From an uncultured Bacilli bacterium (lineage in GTDB: Bacteria; Bacillota_I; Bacilli_A; RF39; UBA660): a DNA stretch of 64,000 bases. A model generated the notes under the pieces. The model made no database searches. It was not told the DNA's origin and saw only the letters and a list, made by a program, of their open reading frames with translations. Positions 51,954 to 60,154 of this stretch are shown one piece after another; the stretch's first letter is position 1; each line of letters opens with the position of its first letter. The stretch covers positions 124,001-188,000 of the forward strand of contig CAJTZC010000001.1 in assembly GCA_910583745.1 (NCBI GenBank). The letters are read 5' to 3'. The translations under genes and the position numbers were made by a program.

Positions 51954-51982
51954 AAGCTCGACATGTCTGCGAGCTTTTTAGG
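51954..51982 (-). terminator. Terminator of uvrC
   Basis: On the minus strand AAAAGCTCG, a 9-base loop, CGAGCTTTTTTT, 20 bp after the uvrC stop. Confidence 0.8.
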
Positions 51983-52002
51983 CGATTCCCCTTTTATGGT
52001 CT

Positions 52003-53766
52003 TCAATGGTCCATAGAGTCTAAGTAATTTTTCAAATTAATTGCGATGTTTTCGGGAATCAACTCGGATATTTCATCGACCGAGGCATTCTTTATCGCTT
52101 TGAGACTTCCGAACTTCTTAATCAGCGCTTTTCTTCTCTTTTCTCCGAGACCTTCGATGTTATCTAAGACACTTTGGATAGAGCCTTTGCTCCTGATGGC
52201 ACGGTGGTAGTTTATCGTAAACCGGTGCACTTCGTCCTGAATGCGCGTGAGATAATGGAAGAGATTTGAAGTTCTATCTAAGGGGATGACATTCAAATCT
52301 TGGTCGACCAAATCGTTCGTCCTGTGTTTGGAATTCTTTTTTAATCCGACCATCTTGATATCGAGGTTTAGACTCTCTAAGACTTCGCGCGCGGCATTTA
52401 TCTGGTTCTCGCCTCCGTCTAGAATGATGAGGTCGGGCCGTTCGGTCTTTTCCATGAGCATTCTATAATATCTCCTATAAAGAACTTCCTTCATCGTGTT
52501 GTAGTCGTCGTTCTTTTCGAGACTGATTTTAAATTTTCGATAGTCGTTTTTCGATGGGTGTCCATCTTTAAATACGACCATCCCGCTTACTGAGTATTCG
52601 CCAAACAGATTCGAGTTATCGTAGACGTCGATTCTGTAGAGTTTTTCGAGGCCCAATAACTTTCTCAACTCTTCGTTGGCATCTATCGTGCGAGATTCAT
52701 CCTTTTTGATCGTCTCGAATTGGTTTTGTAGAGATATTTTTGCATTCGTTTTTGCCATCTCGAGCAGTTTTTTCTTGTTGCCCTTTTGGACGTGTAAGAC
52801 TTTCGTTTTTAAGACGTCACCTAGTACCTCTCTATCGAGCTCTTCATTGACGATTATCTCATTCGGAAGCTCGTTTTTCGTGTAGAAAAGACCGATGAAA
52901 TATTCTATCTCGTCGATGTACTCCTCCATGATAGGAAAAATTTCGTTTTTGTTTCCTAAGAGCTTGCCATGTCGTATGAAGAATATGTTGATGCTGATGT
53001 AGCCCGATTCGACGTAGTAGTTGATGATGTCCCTATCTACGAGGTCTGTGAGTTCAACCTTCTGTCTTGCGAGAATCATAGACATGTAGTCGAGTTCCTG
53101 TTTTAATTCTAATGCGATTTCGTAGTTCATCTGTTCACTGTGGTATTCGATTTTGTCCATAATCTTCTTCTTTATGAGCGTGTCATTTCCACGAAGGAAA
53201 GAGATGATTTCGCTTTCCATGTTGTCTATCTCTTCGTGGGCGACGGCTTTCGTACAATAACCGAGACACTCTTTGATGTGATAGTATAGGCAAAGTTCTT
53301 TCGGGTTTCCCTCGCACTTTTTTAAGGGATAAAGCCTATTGATGAGGTTCACGATGCGCCTAGCAGCATATTGGTTTGGAAACGGACCGAATAGACGCCT
53401 ATCTTTGGCTTTTTTGACATTCAAATAGCGGACAATTTTTAGTTTTGGATATGGCTTACGAATGTATTCTATATAAGGATAGCTCTTGTCGTCGCGAAGT
53501 AAAATGTTGTATTTGGGGTCGTACTTCTTTATCAGGTTGAGCTCCAAGATAAAGGCTTCGTTCTCCGTGTTTGTGACGATGTACTTGAAATACACGATTT
53601 CGCTTACGAGTCTCTTCGTCTTCCCCGTCACTCTTCCGGTGAAATAAGAAGAAAGCCGATTCTTTAAGTCTTTGGCCTTTCCGACATAGATGACTATGTC
53701 GTTTTTATCGTACATCTGGTAAGAACCTGGTAGATGTGGGACGAGACTTAACTCTTCTTTAAACAT
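52003..53766 (-). CDS. uvrC: Excinuclease ABC subunit C
   Basis: The 587-aa protein makes the incisions in nucleotide-excision repair with UvrA and UvrB. It starts at ATG 53766, five bases after AGAGGTGA. Domains in order: GIY-YIG nuclease (LPGSYQMYDKNDIVIYVGKAKDLKNR), a UvrB-binding UVR helix pair (about 195-230), the RNase H-like C-terminal nuclease (YRIDVYDNSNLFGEYSVSGM; DLIILDGGENQINAA), and tandem helix-hairpin-helix motifs (LDNIEGLGEKRRKALIKKFG). Length is normal. Confidence 0.96.
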   Translation of the reverse strand: MFKEELSLVPHLPGSYQMYDKNDIVIYVGKAKDLKNRLSSYFTGRVTGKTKRLVSEIVYFKYIVTNTENEAFILELNLIKKYDPKYNILLRDDKSYPYIEYIRKPYPKLKIVRYLNVKKAKDRRLFGPFPNQYAARRIVNLINRLYPLKKCEGNPKELCLYYHIKECLGYCTKAVAHEEIDNMESEIISFLRGNDTLIKKKIMDKIEYHSEQMNYEIALELKQELDYMSMILARQKVELTDLVDRDIINYYVESGYISINIFFIRHGKLLGNKNEIFPIMEEYIDEIEYFIGLFYTKNELPNEIIVNEELDREVLGDVLKTKVLHVQKGNKKKLLEMAKTNAKISLQNQFETIKKDESRTIDANEELRKLLGLEKLYRIDVYDNSNLFGEYSVSGMVVFKDGHPSKNDYRKFKISLEKNDDYNTMKEVLYRRYYRMLMEKTERPDLIILDGGENQINAAREVLESLNLDIKMVGLKKNSKHRTNDLVDQDLNVIPLDRTSNLFHYLTRIQDEVHRFTINYHRAIRSKGSIQSVLDNIEGLGEKRRKALIKKFGSLKAIKNASVDEISELIPENIAINLKNYLDSMDH

Positions 53767-53812
53767 AGCAGTCACCTCTTTCATTATTATACTACAAAAA
53801 GCGAAAATTTAA

Positions 53813-53834
53813 AAAGTCTAGATGACTAGACTTT
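53813..53834 (-). terminator. Terminator of the ABC exporter gene
   Basis: AAAGTCTAG ATGA CTAGACTTT is a perfect inverted repeat; on the minus strand it is followed by TTAAATTTT and lies at the stop of the exporter gene. Confidence 0.75.
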
Positions 53835-55552
53835 CACTTTAACTCTTTTTTGTAAAGATTCTTGTAGAATTTGTTGTTCTTCACTAAATTTTCGTGGGTA
53901 TCGAATCCGACCACACGACCGTCGTCTATGACGAGAATTTTATCACAGTCGATGACAGTGGACAGTCTGTGGGCAATAATCAAAATCGTGTAATCTTTTC
54001 TTATTTTTTTAATCGATTTGTGGATAAAATCTTGTGTGTCGTTGTCTAAACTGCTCGTCGCTTCGTCCAACAAAATAATTTTGCTGTTTTTCAATATCGC
54101 TCTTGCAATGGCAAGTCTCTGTTTTAGACCACCGGACAAGATGACACCGTTTTCGCCTACGATGGTATCCATTCCCTTTTCGAGAGATGCGATGTATTCG
54201 TCTAGAGCACATTGTTTGCACTTTGCTTCGATTTCTTCGTCGGTGGCGTCTGGCTTTGCAATTTTTAGATTTTCTTTGATGCTCATGTTGAAGATGTAAG
54301 GATTTTGCGTAATCGTCGTTATGTTTCCTCGGATCGAATGTTCGTCGAGTTCGTCGATGTCGATGTCGTCGAGTAGAATTTGCCCCTGTTCGACTCTGTA
54401 TAACTTTTCGATGAGATTGAACATGGTACTCTTTCCTGCTCCACTTTTACCGACGATACCGATAGTTTGGCACTTGTCGATGCGGAAACTCATGTCTTTC
54501 AAGATGCGTTGGGTCTCATAACCGAAGTCGACATTTTTAAACTCTATCGAACCGTCCATCTCTTTGATGCTCTTTTTTCCGAATTTTTCTTTGTGGTATT
54601 TCGTGTCATCGACGAGTTCATAAAGTCTTTCCATCGACAGATTTATCTCTTTGACACTTCGATAGATAGACATCATATTTGTAAAGAAATAGTTTGCTTT
54701 ATTTCTATACATGTATATGACTAAGAAGGAAGAGCCTAACAATGCTTCACTTTTTATGAGATAGACTCCTAATACTATGAAAAGAAAATCCATCAGAATG
54801 CTGATAGAGTCTGTCCAAAGATAAGCTATTTGGTCCTTCTTGTTCATGTTATCATAAAACTCGATCATGTCTTTCTGTTCGCGAATCGTCTTTTTAATCA
54901 AAACGTTCTTTAAGTTTAAAACTTTGATGTCTTTGATGCCGTGAATGAGTTCTCCAAAGTTGCTTGCCGATTTCTCCCGCATCGCATCGATTTCTTTTCT
55001 CTCTTTTTCCCATTTTTTATTTCTTTGAAACCTTATAAAAAAATTTAAGAGGGAATAAAATAAATTGAAGACTCCAATAGGAGGACATATGATGAAAAGA
55101 TAGATGAATATGCCGAGAGAGGAAAAAATGTCTGCAATGTTGTAGTTGAATCTCGTAAAGACAGAGGCGAGAACCATCGGTTCGTTTTCTATTCGATTGG
55201 CAAAAAAGCCTGTTCCTTCTTTGTCGAAATTTTTAATCTCTAGGTCGAACAGTTCTTTCGATACTTCTTCTTTAATTTTTATCTCTACTTTTCTCGTCAC
55301 ACGTCTCGAACATCGATTGCCAAAATAGTTTAAAAACAGATTGAGACCATAGACAATCATCGCTAGAAAAGAAAAACGGATGATTCTCTCTAAGTCTACA
55401 TTCGTAATCGCCTCGAGCGTCTTCGCATAAAACGCCGGTGATACGGTGTTCATCGCGATGGAGATGAAGGATAAAATGGCATAGGCTATGATGCTCAATT
55501 TTTCACCTTTAAAGTAGTTAAACAATCTTTTGTAATATTTTTTTTTGTCCAT
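53834..55552 (-). CDS. ABC exporter (fused permease and ATPase)
   Basis: The 572-aa half-transporter starts at ATG 55552 (GAGGAAGTGAGCAGT). The N-terminal six-helix membrane domain spans about residues 15-300. The ATPase domain has Walker A GIVGKSGAGKSTMFNL, the signature LSGGLKQRLAIARA, Walker B KIILLDEATSSLD and the H-loop IIAHRLSTV. It would act as a homodimer exporting lipids, peptides or drugs. No neighbour suggests a substrate. It is transcribed alone and divergently from the YigZ-like gene. Confidence 0.92.
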   Translation of the reverse strand: MDKKKYYKRLFNYFKGEKLSIIAYAILSFISIAMNTVSPAFYAKTLEAITNVDLERIIRFSFLAMIVYGLNLFLNYFGNRCSRRVTRKVEIKIKEEVSKELFDLEIKNFDKEGTGFFANRIENEPMVLASVFTRFNYNIADIFSSLGIFIYLFIICPPIGVFNLFYSLLNFFIRFQRNKKWEKERKEIDAMREKSASNFGELIHGIKDIKVLNLKNVLIKKTIREQKDMIEFYDNMNKKDQIAYLWTDSISILMDFLFIVLGVYLIKSEALLGSSFLVIYMYRNKANYFFTNMMSIYRSVKEINLSMERLYELVDDTKYHKEKFGKKSIKEMDGSIEFKNVDFGYETQRILKDMSFRIDKCQTIGIVGKSGAGKSTMFNLIEKLYRVEQGQILLDDIDIDELDEHSIRGNITTITQNPYIFNMSIKENLKIAKPDATDEEIEAKCKQCALDEYIASLEKGMDTIVGENGVILSGGLKQRLAIARAILKNSKIILLDEATSSLDNDTQDFIHKSIKKIRKDYTILIIAHRLSTVIDCDKILVIDDGRVVGFDTHENLVKNNKFYKNLYKKELK

Positions 55553-55645
55553 ACTGCTCACTTCCTCAGCATAATATATCAAATTTGTGGAAATAAAACT
55601 AGACAAAAATGACATTGTAGTTTATTATGATTTTGGTGATGCGAT

Positions 55646-55996
55646 GTGGAACTTTTGAATCGAACAGAAGAGACGATTAAAAAATCGAGGTTTATCGGTC
55701 TATTGTATCACGTCGAAAGTGTCGAAGAAGTCGAAAAGGTACTTGCCGATTTGGCTTTGGAACATAAAAAAGCGAGGCATATGCCTTACGCTTATAAAAT
55801 CGGACCTCTTGCAAAGAAGACCGATGACAAAGAGCCTTCTGGTACTGCTGGGATGCCCATTTGGAACGTCATCGAAAGAAACAATTTGGATTGTGTTCTC
55901 CTCGTCGTCGTACGATACTTCGGTGGCGTAAAACTCGGGAGCGGTCCTCTACTCCGCGCGTATGCTGGGAGTGCCAATCGCGTCCTCAAGAATTGA
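55646..55996 (+). CDS. YigZ/IMPACT-family protein, N-terminal domain only
   Basis: The 116-aa protein starts at GTG 55646 (GGTGATGCGAT). It has the IMPACT signature HMPYAYKIGPLAKKTDDKEP, SGTAGMPIWNVIERNNLDC and RYFGGVKLGSGPLLRAY. YigZ proteins are about 200 aa with a second ferredoxin-like domain; here the protein ends right after the first domain. The truncation seems natural because the stop is followed directly by the convergent GDPD gene, whose end overlaps it by 11 bp. The role of YigZ in bacteria is not settled. Confidence 0.85.
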   Translation: MELLNRTEETIKKSRFIGLLYHVESVEEVEKVLADLALEHKKARHMPYAYKIGPLAKKTDDKEPSGTAGMPIWNVIERNNLDCVLLVVVRYFGGVKLGSGPLLRAYAGSANRVLKN

Positions 55997-56618
55997 ACTT
56001 TTTATTGACGATGTAATAGAGATTTTCGTAATCTCTTTTATAATTGATGTCTCCTACGATGCCGTATATGAACACTTTTATTCCTCTGTTTAGAAAATGC
56101 TGGACGAGTTCGTCATTGGCGATTAAATCGAGTATACATATCACATCCAAGTCGTAATCGAGCTCGGAGTTGAAGACGTAGTTCAGAATGCCAAACTTCA
56201 AATGCGGGTGTTTCGTTTTCAAGCGATTGATGAGACCGACATCAAAGCTGATAAAGTACGTCTCGTCGTCGACGAAGTCTAGTATTTCTGTCAAATCGAT
56301 GTCCTCTTTTATTTCGATGAGTTTCATCGTTTTTATTTTTTTCAATACCTCTTCGAGGAGTGGTATCTTGCTCGGGACTTCTTTGGAACCGAAGTTGTAG
56401 TCTAAAAGTTCTTCGTAAGTGAAGTCTCTCACTAGACCGGATTCTTCTGAGGTTCTGTTTATCCAAGCATCGTGAATGATGACAAGTTGATTGTCTTTGG
56501 TCTTCCGGACATCGCATTCTATACCGTCGAATTCGTTGTTGACAGCATTCTCAAATGCGGCCATCGTGTTCTCTTTTATAAGCGAAGTCGTATATCCTCT
56601 GTGTGCTATCTTTTTCAT
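55986..56618 (-). CDS. Glycerophosphodiester phosphodiesterase
   Basis: The 210-aa protein starts at ATG 56618 (MKKIAHRGY), which matches the family N-terminus; an ATG at 56645 would add 9 odd residues. It has the GDPD signature: HRG near residue 5, KENTMAAFENAV, FDGIECDVRKTKDNQLVIIHD with catalytic Glu, Asp and His. It releases glycerol-3-phosphate from deacylated phospholipids. There is no signal peptide, so it is cytoplasmic. No convincing ribosome site precedes the start. Confidence 0.92.
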   Translation of the reverse strand: MKKIAHRGYTTSLIKENTMAAFENAVNNEFDGIECDVRKTKDNQLVIIHDAWINRTSEESGLVRDFTYEELLDYNFGSKEVPSKIPLLEEVLKKIKTMKLIEIKEDIDLTEILDFVDDETYFISFDVGLINRLKTKHPHLKFGILNYVFNSELDYDLDVICILDLIANDELVQHFLNRGIKVFIYGIVGDINYKRDYENLYYIVNKKFNS

Positions 56619-56874
56619 ATTGTATTGTATGAAAAAAAGAGTCAAGTGTTACTCGATTCTTTTCATACGATTTTTTCGTTTTTGTCGTTCTTTTTGACAA
56701 AATTTATTAAAATTTGCCAAAAAAATCGCCAGTTTGGCAAATTGGCTTGCAAAAAGGGATTTTTCGTCATTTGACTTTCATTTTTGTGTATGTTTAAATG
56801 AATATGAGCTTGGCAAACTAGTTGTTTTTCTCCTTTCCAGTAAAACTTATACTCAGGGTTGGAAAGGATATTAT

Positions 56875-56961
56875 ATGAGAGCAAAATTTAAGTTAGAACT
56901 TATTATTGAGTTCAGTATAAGAAAAATTATCGATACATTCATCTTTAGATTGTTCAGATAA
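56875..56961 (+). CDS. Possible 28-residue cationic peptide
   Basis: ATG at 56875 is preceded by GGAAAGGATATTAT, a good ribosome site. The peptide MRAKFKLELIIEFSIRKIID then TFIFRLFR is amphipathic and basic. A weak promoter-like TTGACT-17-TTAAAT lies at about 56771. The hairpin downstream terminates the opposite strand, so transcription in this direction is not proven. It lies in the 477-bp gap between GDPD and dgkA (56619-57095), which holds no other supportable gene. Confidence 0.25.
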   Translation: MRAKFKLELIIEFSIRKIIDTFIFRLFR

Positions 56962-56973
56962 AAATTAAAAAAA

Positions 56974-57000
56974 CAACTAGAATTTACTGGGTTCTAGTTG
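56974..57000 (-). terminator. Terminator of the vanZ-ybeY-dgkA operon
   Basis: CAACTAGAA and TTCTAGTTG pair perfectly; the T-tract (TTTTTTT) follows on the minus strand, 96 bp after the dgkA stop. Confidence 0.75.
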
Positions 57001-57095
57001 CCCTATCCATTTGGAGAGACGCGACTAGATTGTCTCGCTCTCTTCATTAAATTATAGTATAGAATGCATTCTTTTTCAACAGATTTGTTCTATTT

Positions 57096-57491
57096 TTATG
57101 ACCAAAGGTTTATAAAATGTGGTAAAAATATGACGACGATGATAATGATACCTATCATCGAAACGACAAAGGTGGCTGCACTGCAACAATCTTTGGCGAT
57201 GCGAGCTAACTCGTGGTACTCGAGTGTAACCATATCTACACAGGCTTCCATGGCCGTGTTCACTAATTCAAAAGCGAGGATGACCGCTAAAGATATCAAC
57301 ACGAGTCCCCATTGCATGTGAGATATGTCGAAGAGGATTCCTATGGCAATGGCAACGATGGAGCATATTGCGTGAATCCATAAGCTGTGTTCATGGCGAT
57401 AGGCATACACTAATCCATTTATAGAATATTTGGCGCTGTAAAAAACTCTCTTTAAACCGGTGTATTTGCTTTTATTTCTCGATACCTGCAT
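57096..57491 (-). CDS. dgkA: Diacylglycerol/undecaprenol kinase
   Basis: The 131-aa membrane protein has the DagK family pattern: an N-terminal amphipathic helix with YAYRHEHSLWIH, three membrane helices, and the catalytic AFELVNTAMEACVD followed by AKDCCSAATFV. In Gram-positives it phosphorylates undecaprenol or diacylglycerol to recycle lipid carriers. The start lies inside the ybeY end (20-bp overlap) with GAGGTATTGCG before the ATG. The order ybeY-dgkA is conserved in Firmicutes. Confidence 0.93.
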   Translation of the reverse strand: MQVSRNKSKYTGLKRVFYSAKYSINGLVYAYRHEHSLWIHAICSIVAIAIGILFDISHMQWGLVLISLAVILAFELVNTAMEACVDMVTLEYHELARIAKDCCSAATFVVSMIGIIIIVVIFLPHFINLWS

Positions 57492-57909
57492 CGCGCAATA
57501 CCTCCTCTTGTAAATTAAACATGACTTCTTCTTCTTCCTTTGTCATGTGGTCGTATCCTAGTAGGTGTAATAATCCATGGATACATAGGAAGGACAATTC
57601 TCTCTTTTCGCTGTGTCCGTATTCGAGTGCTTGGCTCTTCATCTTGGGAATCGATATGAATATGTCTCCGAGAAGGTTTATTTCGCTTTCGTAGTTCTCT
57701 TCCGCGTCGTTTAAAGCGAACGATAGAACATCGGTCGTCCTGTCTATTCCACGGTAATTTTTGTTCATTTCGTGCATCTTTTCGTCGTCGATGAATGTGA
57801 TGGAGAACAGGCCATCTGTCTCGAGTTTTTTCACTGCATAGTCGAGTAACTCTTCTAGATAAGCTACCTCTTCGTATTTGTATTCATCTATTATATTATA
57901 TTGCTTCAT
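57472..57909 (-). CDS. ybeY: Endoribonuclease YbeY
   Basis: The 145-aa protein carries the metal-binding signature HGLLHLLGYDH and DRTTDVLSFALND. It acts in 16S rRNA 3' processing and ribosome quality control. I place the start at ATG 57909, which overlaps the vanZ stop (TGATG) and has GGGGGAT ten bases upstream; 57927 is possible but lacks a ribosome site. Confidence 0.93.
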   Translation of the reverse strand: MKQYNIIDEYKYEEVAYLEELLDYAVKKLETDGLFSITFIDDEKMHEMNKNYRGIDRTTDVLSFALNDAEENYESEINLLGDIFISIPKMKSQALEYGHSEKRELSFLCIHGLLHLLGYDHMTKEEEEVMFNLQEEVLRDAGIEK

Positions 57910-58526
57910 CAAATTTTTATCCCCCATAATCTCAAGATGTATATTAGTATAAACAAAATCAGTATTCCGGTCAAGACGTTGTATATTAAATCTCTCTGCA
58001 AGAATTTCGGCAAATGTCTCTTAATCGCTGAGAGGCCTATAAACAGTAGGAATCCACATATACCACCGATACAGTTTAGCAGTATGTCGTCGACATCGAA
58101 ACTACGTCCTATGAACATCTGCACGAGTTCTATCGTAAGACTCGTTATGAAAGTAATCAAGAGAGGTCTATTTACCTTTTGGGAGTTCAGATATAGACTG
58201 ATGAAGAAACCGAATGGCAGGAAGATGGCGATATTCCCGAGGACATTCCAGTAGAAGTTTCTACTCCCTATCTCGTATCTCAAAATCTCCTTGAATGGGA
58301 CAAAGTTGTGACTGATGCTCTGCAAGTCTGTATTGGTCACCAAGCCGAATAAAAGCAAAATGTAAATTACGAATGCGAGAGAGAAAAACTCTCTATACAA
58401 CACAAATTTTTCTCCTTTTTCCAGTATGTAATTTATTCTAATCGTAGAGAGAACGACTACGAATATCAGTAACATAGGCCATATGTCCTTAATGATTACG
58501 TATGCTTCCTTCGGCAAACTGAACAT
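57909..58526 (-). CDS. VanZ-family membrane protein
   Basis: The 205-aa protein has five membrane helices and the VanZ pattern (FVPFKEI, NVLGNIAIFLPFGFFI, ELVQMFIGRSFDVDDILLNCIGGICGF). The VanZ name comes from teicoplanin resistance, but most members have unknown roles. Its ribosome site GAGGAGTTGGAGTAG is supplied by the end of the duplicated yqfD tail directly upstream. It is coupled to ybeY by stop-start overlap. Confidence 0.88.
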   Translation of the reverse strand: MFSLPKEAYVIIKDIWPMLLIFVVVLSTIRINYILEKGEKFVLYREFFSLAFVIYILLLFGLVTNTDLQSISHNFVPFKEILRYEIGSRNFYWNVLGNIAIFLPFGFFISLYLNSQKVNRPLLITFITSLTIELVQMFIGRSFDVDDILLNCIGGICGFLLFIGLSAIKRHLPKFLQRDLIYNVLTGILILFILIYILRLWGIKI

Positions 58527-58715
58527 CTACTCCAACTCCTCTTTCGTCTCTTTTTCTATGTATTTACTTTCCACTTGTGTTTATCTCTTCTTTGACGACA
58601 TAGAAAATTTCTACACTCATTATACTATCATATGTGTTACTTTGCAAAACTTTTTCGCTCAATGTTGTGGCATTGTCGTCGAGTTGGATTTCTAGTTTTT
58701 CTCAGCAGTTTTTTT
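58527..58715 (-). pseudogene. Decayed duplicate of the yqfD 3' end
   Basis: The minus strand reads EIQLDDNATTLSEKVLQSNT then YDSIMSVEIFYVVKEEINT, shifts one base, and ends QVESKYIEKETKEELE with a stop. The true YqfD tail reads EIKLDDGATILSEKVLQSNT, TISVDIFYAVKEVISTQVES and YIEKEPKEEIE. There are two single-base frameshifts and many substitutions. The fragment directly abuts vanZ. A true copy lies 1.6 kb away, and the two direct copies enclose a two-gene cassette. Confidence 0.9.
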
Positions 58716-58758
58716 ATCTTCCTTCTATTTAAACTATATTCTGATAGAGCAAAAAAAA

Positions 58759-58786
58759 TTAGCATAATTTGTAGAGATTATGCTAA
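58759..58786 (-). terminator. Terminator of the two-gene cassette
   Basis: TTAGCATAAT and ATTATGCTAA pair perfectly around 8 bases and are followed on the minus strand by T7, 19 bp after the stop of the small gene at 58806. Confidence 0.85.
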
Positions 58787-58805
58787 AAGTTTGCACCCTT
58801 ATTTT

Positions 58806-59135
58806 TTAGTTCGCACTATCTTTTTTTGAATTTTCATCAATATAAATATAATTGATGTCTGCGAGGGAATGACTCCATTTCGAGTTGAAGGATACCAAGG
58901 ATATGGGTTCTATCTCTCCAAGTGGAGCACCGTCTCTAAAAAAGATTATAAATACGTTTTCATCGATTTCTTCTTTTTTGAACTTGACACTGTAAGTCTC
59001 GACTTCATAAAACTCGATATCTTCGTATTTCATCTCATACGCATTCAATATATCTATAAGACGGATGCCGACGTATTCATTTTCGACAATGTCCCAATTG
59101 TTATCGATGCGGCCAGTGAATTCATAAACTTTCAT
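58806..59135 (-). CDS. Small protein resembling a sulfite-oxidase-fold domain, second gene of cassette
   Basis: The 109-aa protein starts at ATG 59135 with TGATG overlap to the upstream stop. The pattern YVGIRLIDILNAYEMKYEDI, YSVKFKKEEI, FFRDGAPLGEIEPISLV and KWSHSLADINYIYI recalls the oxidoreductase molybdopterin-binding fold (YxGvxLxdlL, then a G-x-PxRlv-like strand, then kW...I). The usual cofactor cysteine is not present. So it could be a cofactor-free binding domain. No signal peptide. The assignment is tentative. Confidence 0.5.
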   Translation of the reverse strand: MKVYEFTGRIDNNWDIVENEYVGIRLIDILNAYEMKYEDIEFYEVETYSVKFKKEEIDENVFIIFFRDGAPLGEIEPISLVSFNSKWSHSLADINYIYIDENSKKDSAN

Positions 59136-60052
59136 CACGTCATATCTCTGTTTATATTTTTAAACTCTATCTCCGCGTAGGACTTGTCGTTAATCTCTTT
59201 TATCTCTGCTAGCCCATAAACTGGGCCATCGCCACAATCTAAAACATAACTATTCATATCGATTTCTCCTTGTTTAAATAGAGCAAATCTTATTTTTTTA
59301 GAGTCGTTTGCTTCTATCTTATCCATAGTAATAAAACTGACAGTATCTGAAAAAAAATCTACATTTTTGTCCAGCCATTCGAGAGTCGGTTCGTGTCCTG
59401 CTCCAAAGGAATCTGTCAGGTTGATGAGCATGACATCGGTGAAAAAAGCCGAACTTTCGGAATTCCACGTGTCATTCTCTCCGACGATGAATTTATACAT
59501 GCCCGCGTCTCCTTCCTCCGAGGTAAAGATGTCGGAGTTTTTTTGCCACGAATCGTCGTCGGGTTTACAAGAGAGTGTCCCAAAAGAGTGAAGGTCATTT
59601 TTTAAATAAGATTTTAGAATATTTGTCTCATCGGTTGCCGCGTTTTTGCAACGCACTGAATAATAATATTTGGTGTTATCCAAGATATAGACTTCCTGGT
59701 CGATGGAAGAAGTAGAAGAATTCGTCTCTTTTTTAATGGCAAATTGTTTCCCGTCGTAATTTGTGATTTGTGAGAAGTTGCCCCCTTCGTTATTCCAGTA
59801 GAGTAAAGTCTCAAACGTCGCTTCAGCGAGGAGATTCGTAAAAGCGAATCCCGAATCGATGTTGGCATTGGTCGCATAGATGCTTAATGAAAATGTCCTA
59901 TTGTTTAAATCGTCTAACGTATCGCCGTTGAATCGGTCGAGTATGGTTTTGTTTGAGATGTAATTGGCGAGAAGAGCAGCGAAGATGGCAAGGAATGCGA
60001 GGAAAAATGAATAAATTAAAGAAGTTGCGACGAAACCGCCTTTTCTATTCAT
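59135..60052 (-). CDS. Pilin-like or type IV-prepilin-like membrane-anchored protein
   Basis: The 305-aa protein starts MNRKGGFVATSLIYSFFLAF then LAIFAALLANYISNK. A short basic leader followed by a long hydrophobic helix starting just after KGG or GF is like prepilin-type N-termini, though the usual GFTLxE Glu is missing. The mature region is beta-rich, with cysteines in YYSVRCKN, SCKPD and LDCGDG. The terminal part (SFGAGHEPTLEWLDKNVDFF) is typical of proteins in this bacterial group, from memory. It has its own extended -10 promoter and shares a message with the next small gene. Confidence 0.6.
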   Translation of the reverse strand: MNRKGGFVATSLIYSFFLAFLAIFAALLANYISNKTILDRFNGDTLDDLNNRTFSLSIYATNANIDSGFAFTNLLAEATFETLLYWNNEGGNFSQITNYDGKQFAIKKETNSSTSSIDQEVYILDNTKYYYSVRCKNAATDETNILKSYLKNDLHSFGTLSCKPDDDSWQKNSDIFTSEEGDAGMYKFIVGENDTWNSESSAFFTDVMLINLTDSFGAGHEPTLEWLDKNVDFFSDTVSFITMDKIEANDSKKIRFALFKQGEIDMNSYVLDCGDGPVYGLAEIKEINDKSYAEIEFKNINRDMT

Positions 60053-60076
60053 ATGACCAACTCTATTCTATTGAAT

Positions 60077-60085
60077 ATTATAGCA
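60077..60085 (-). promoter_or_regulatory. Extended -10 promoter of the two-gene cassette
   Basis: On the minus strand TGC followed by TATAAT, about 25 bp upstream of the pilin-like start; a matching -35 box is not obvious. The 102-bp gap to yqfD (60053-60154) contains nothing else. Confidence 0.5.
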
Positions 60086-60154
60086 TATTTGCTGGTCAAA
60101 GTATATGTTTATTTGAACTCAAAAGAGACCGAAAGTTTTATCCATGGAAGGACT

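Noticed and set aside
56663..56884. 73-aa minus-strand ORF before GDPD
   Set aside because: Starts at TTG without a ribosome site, shows no protein-like conservation pattern and covers a likely promoter region.
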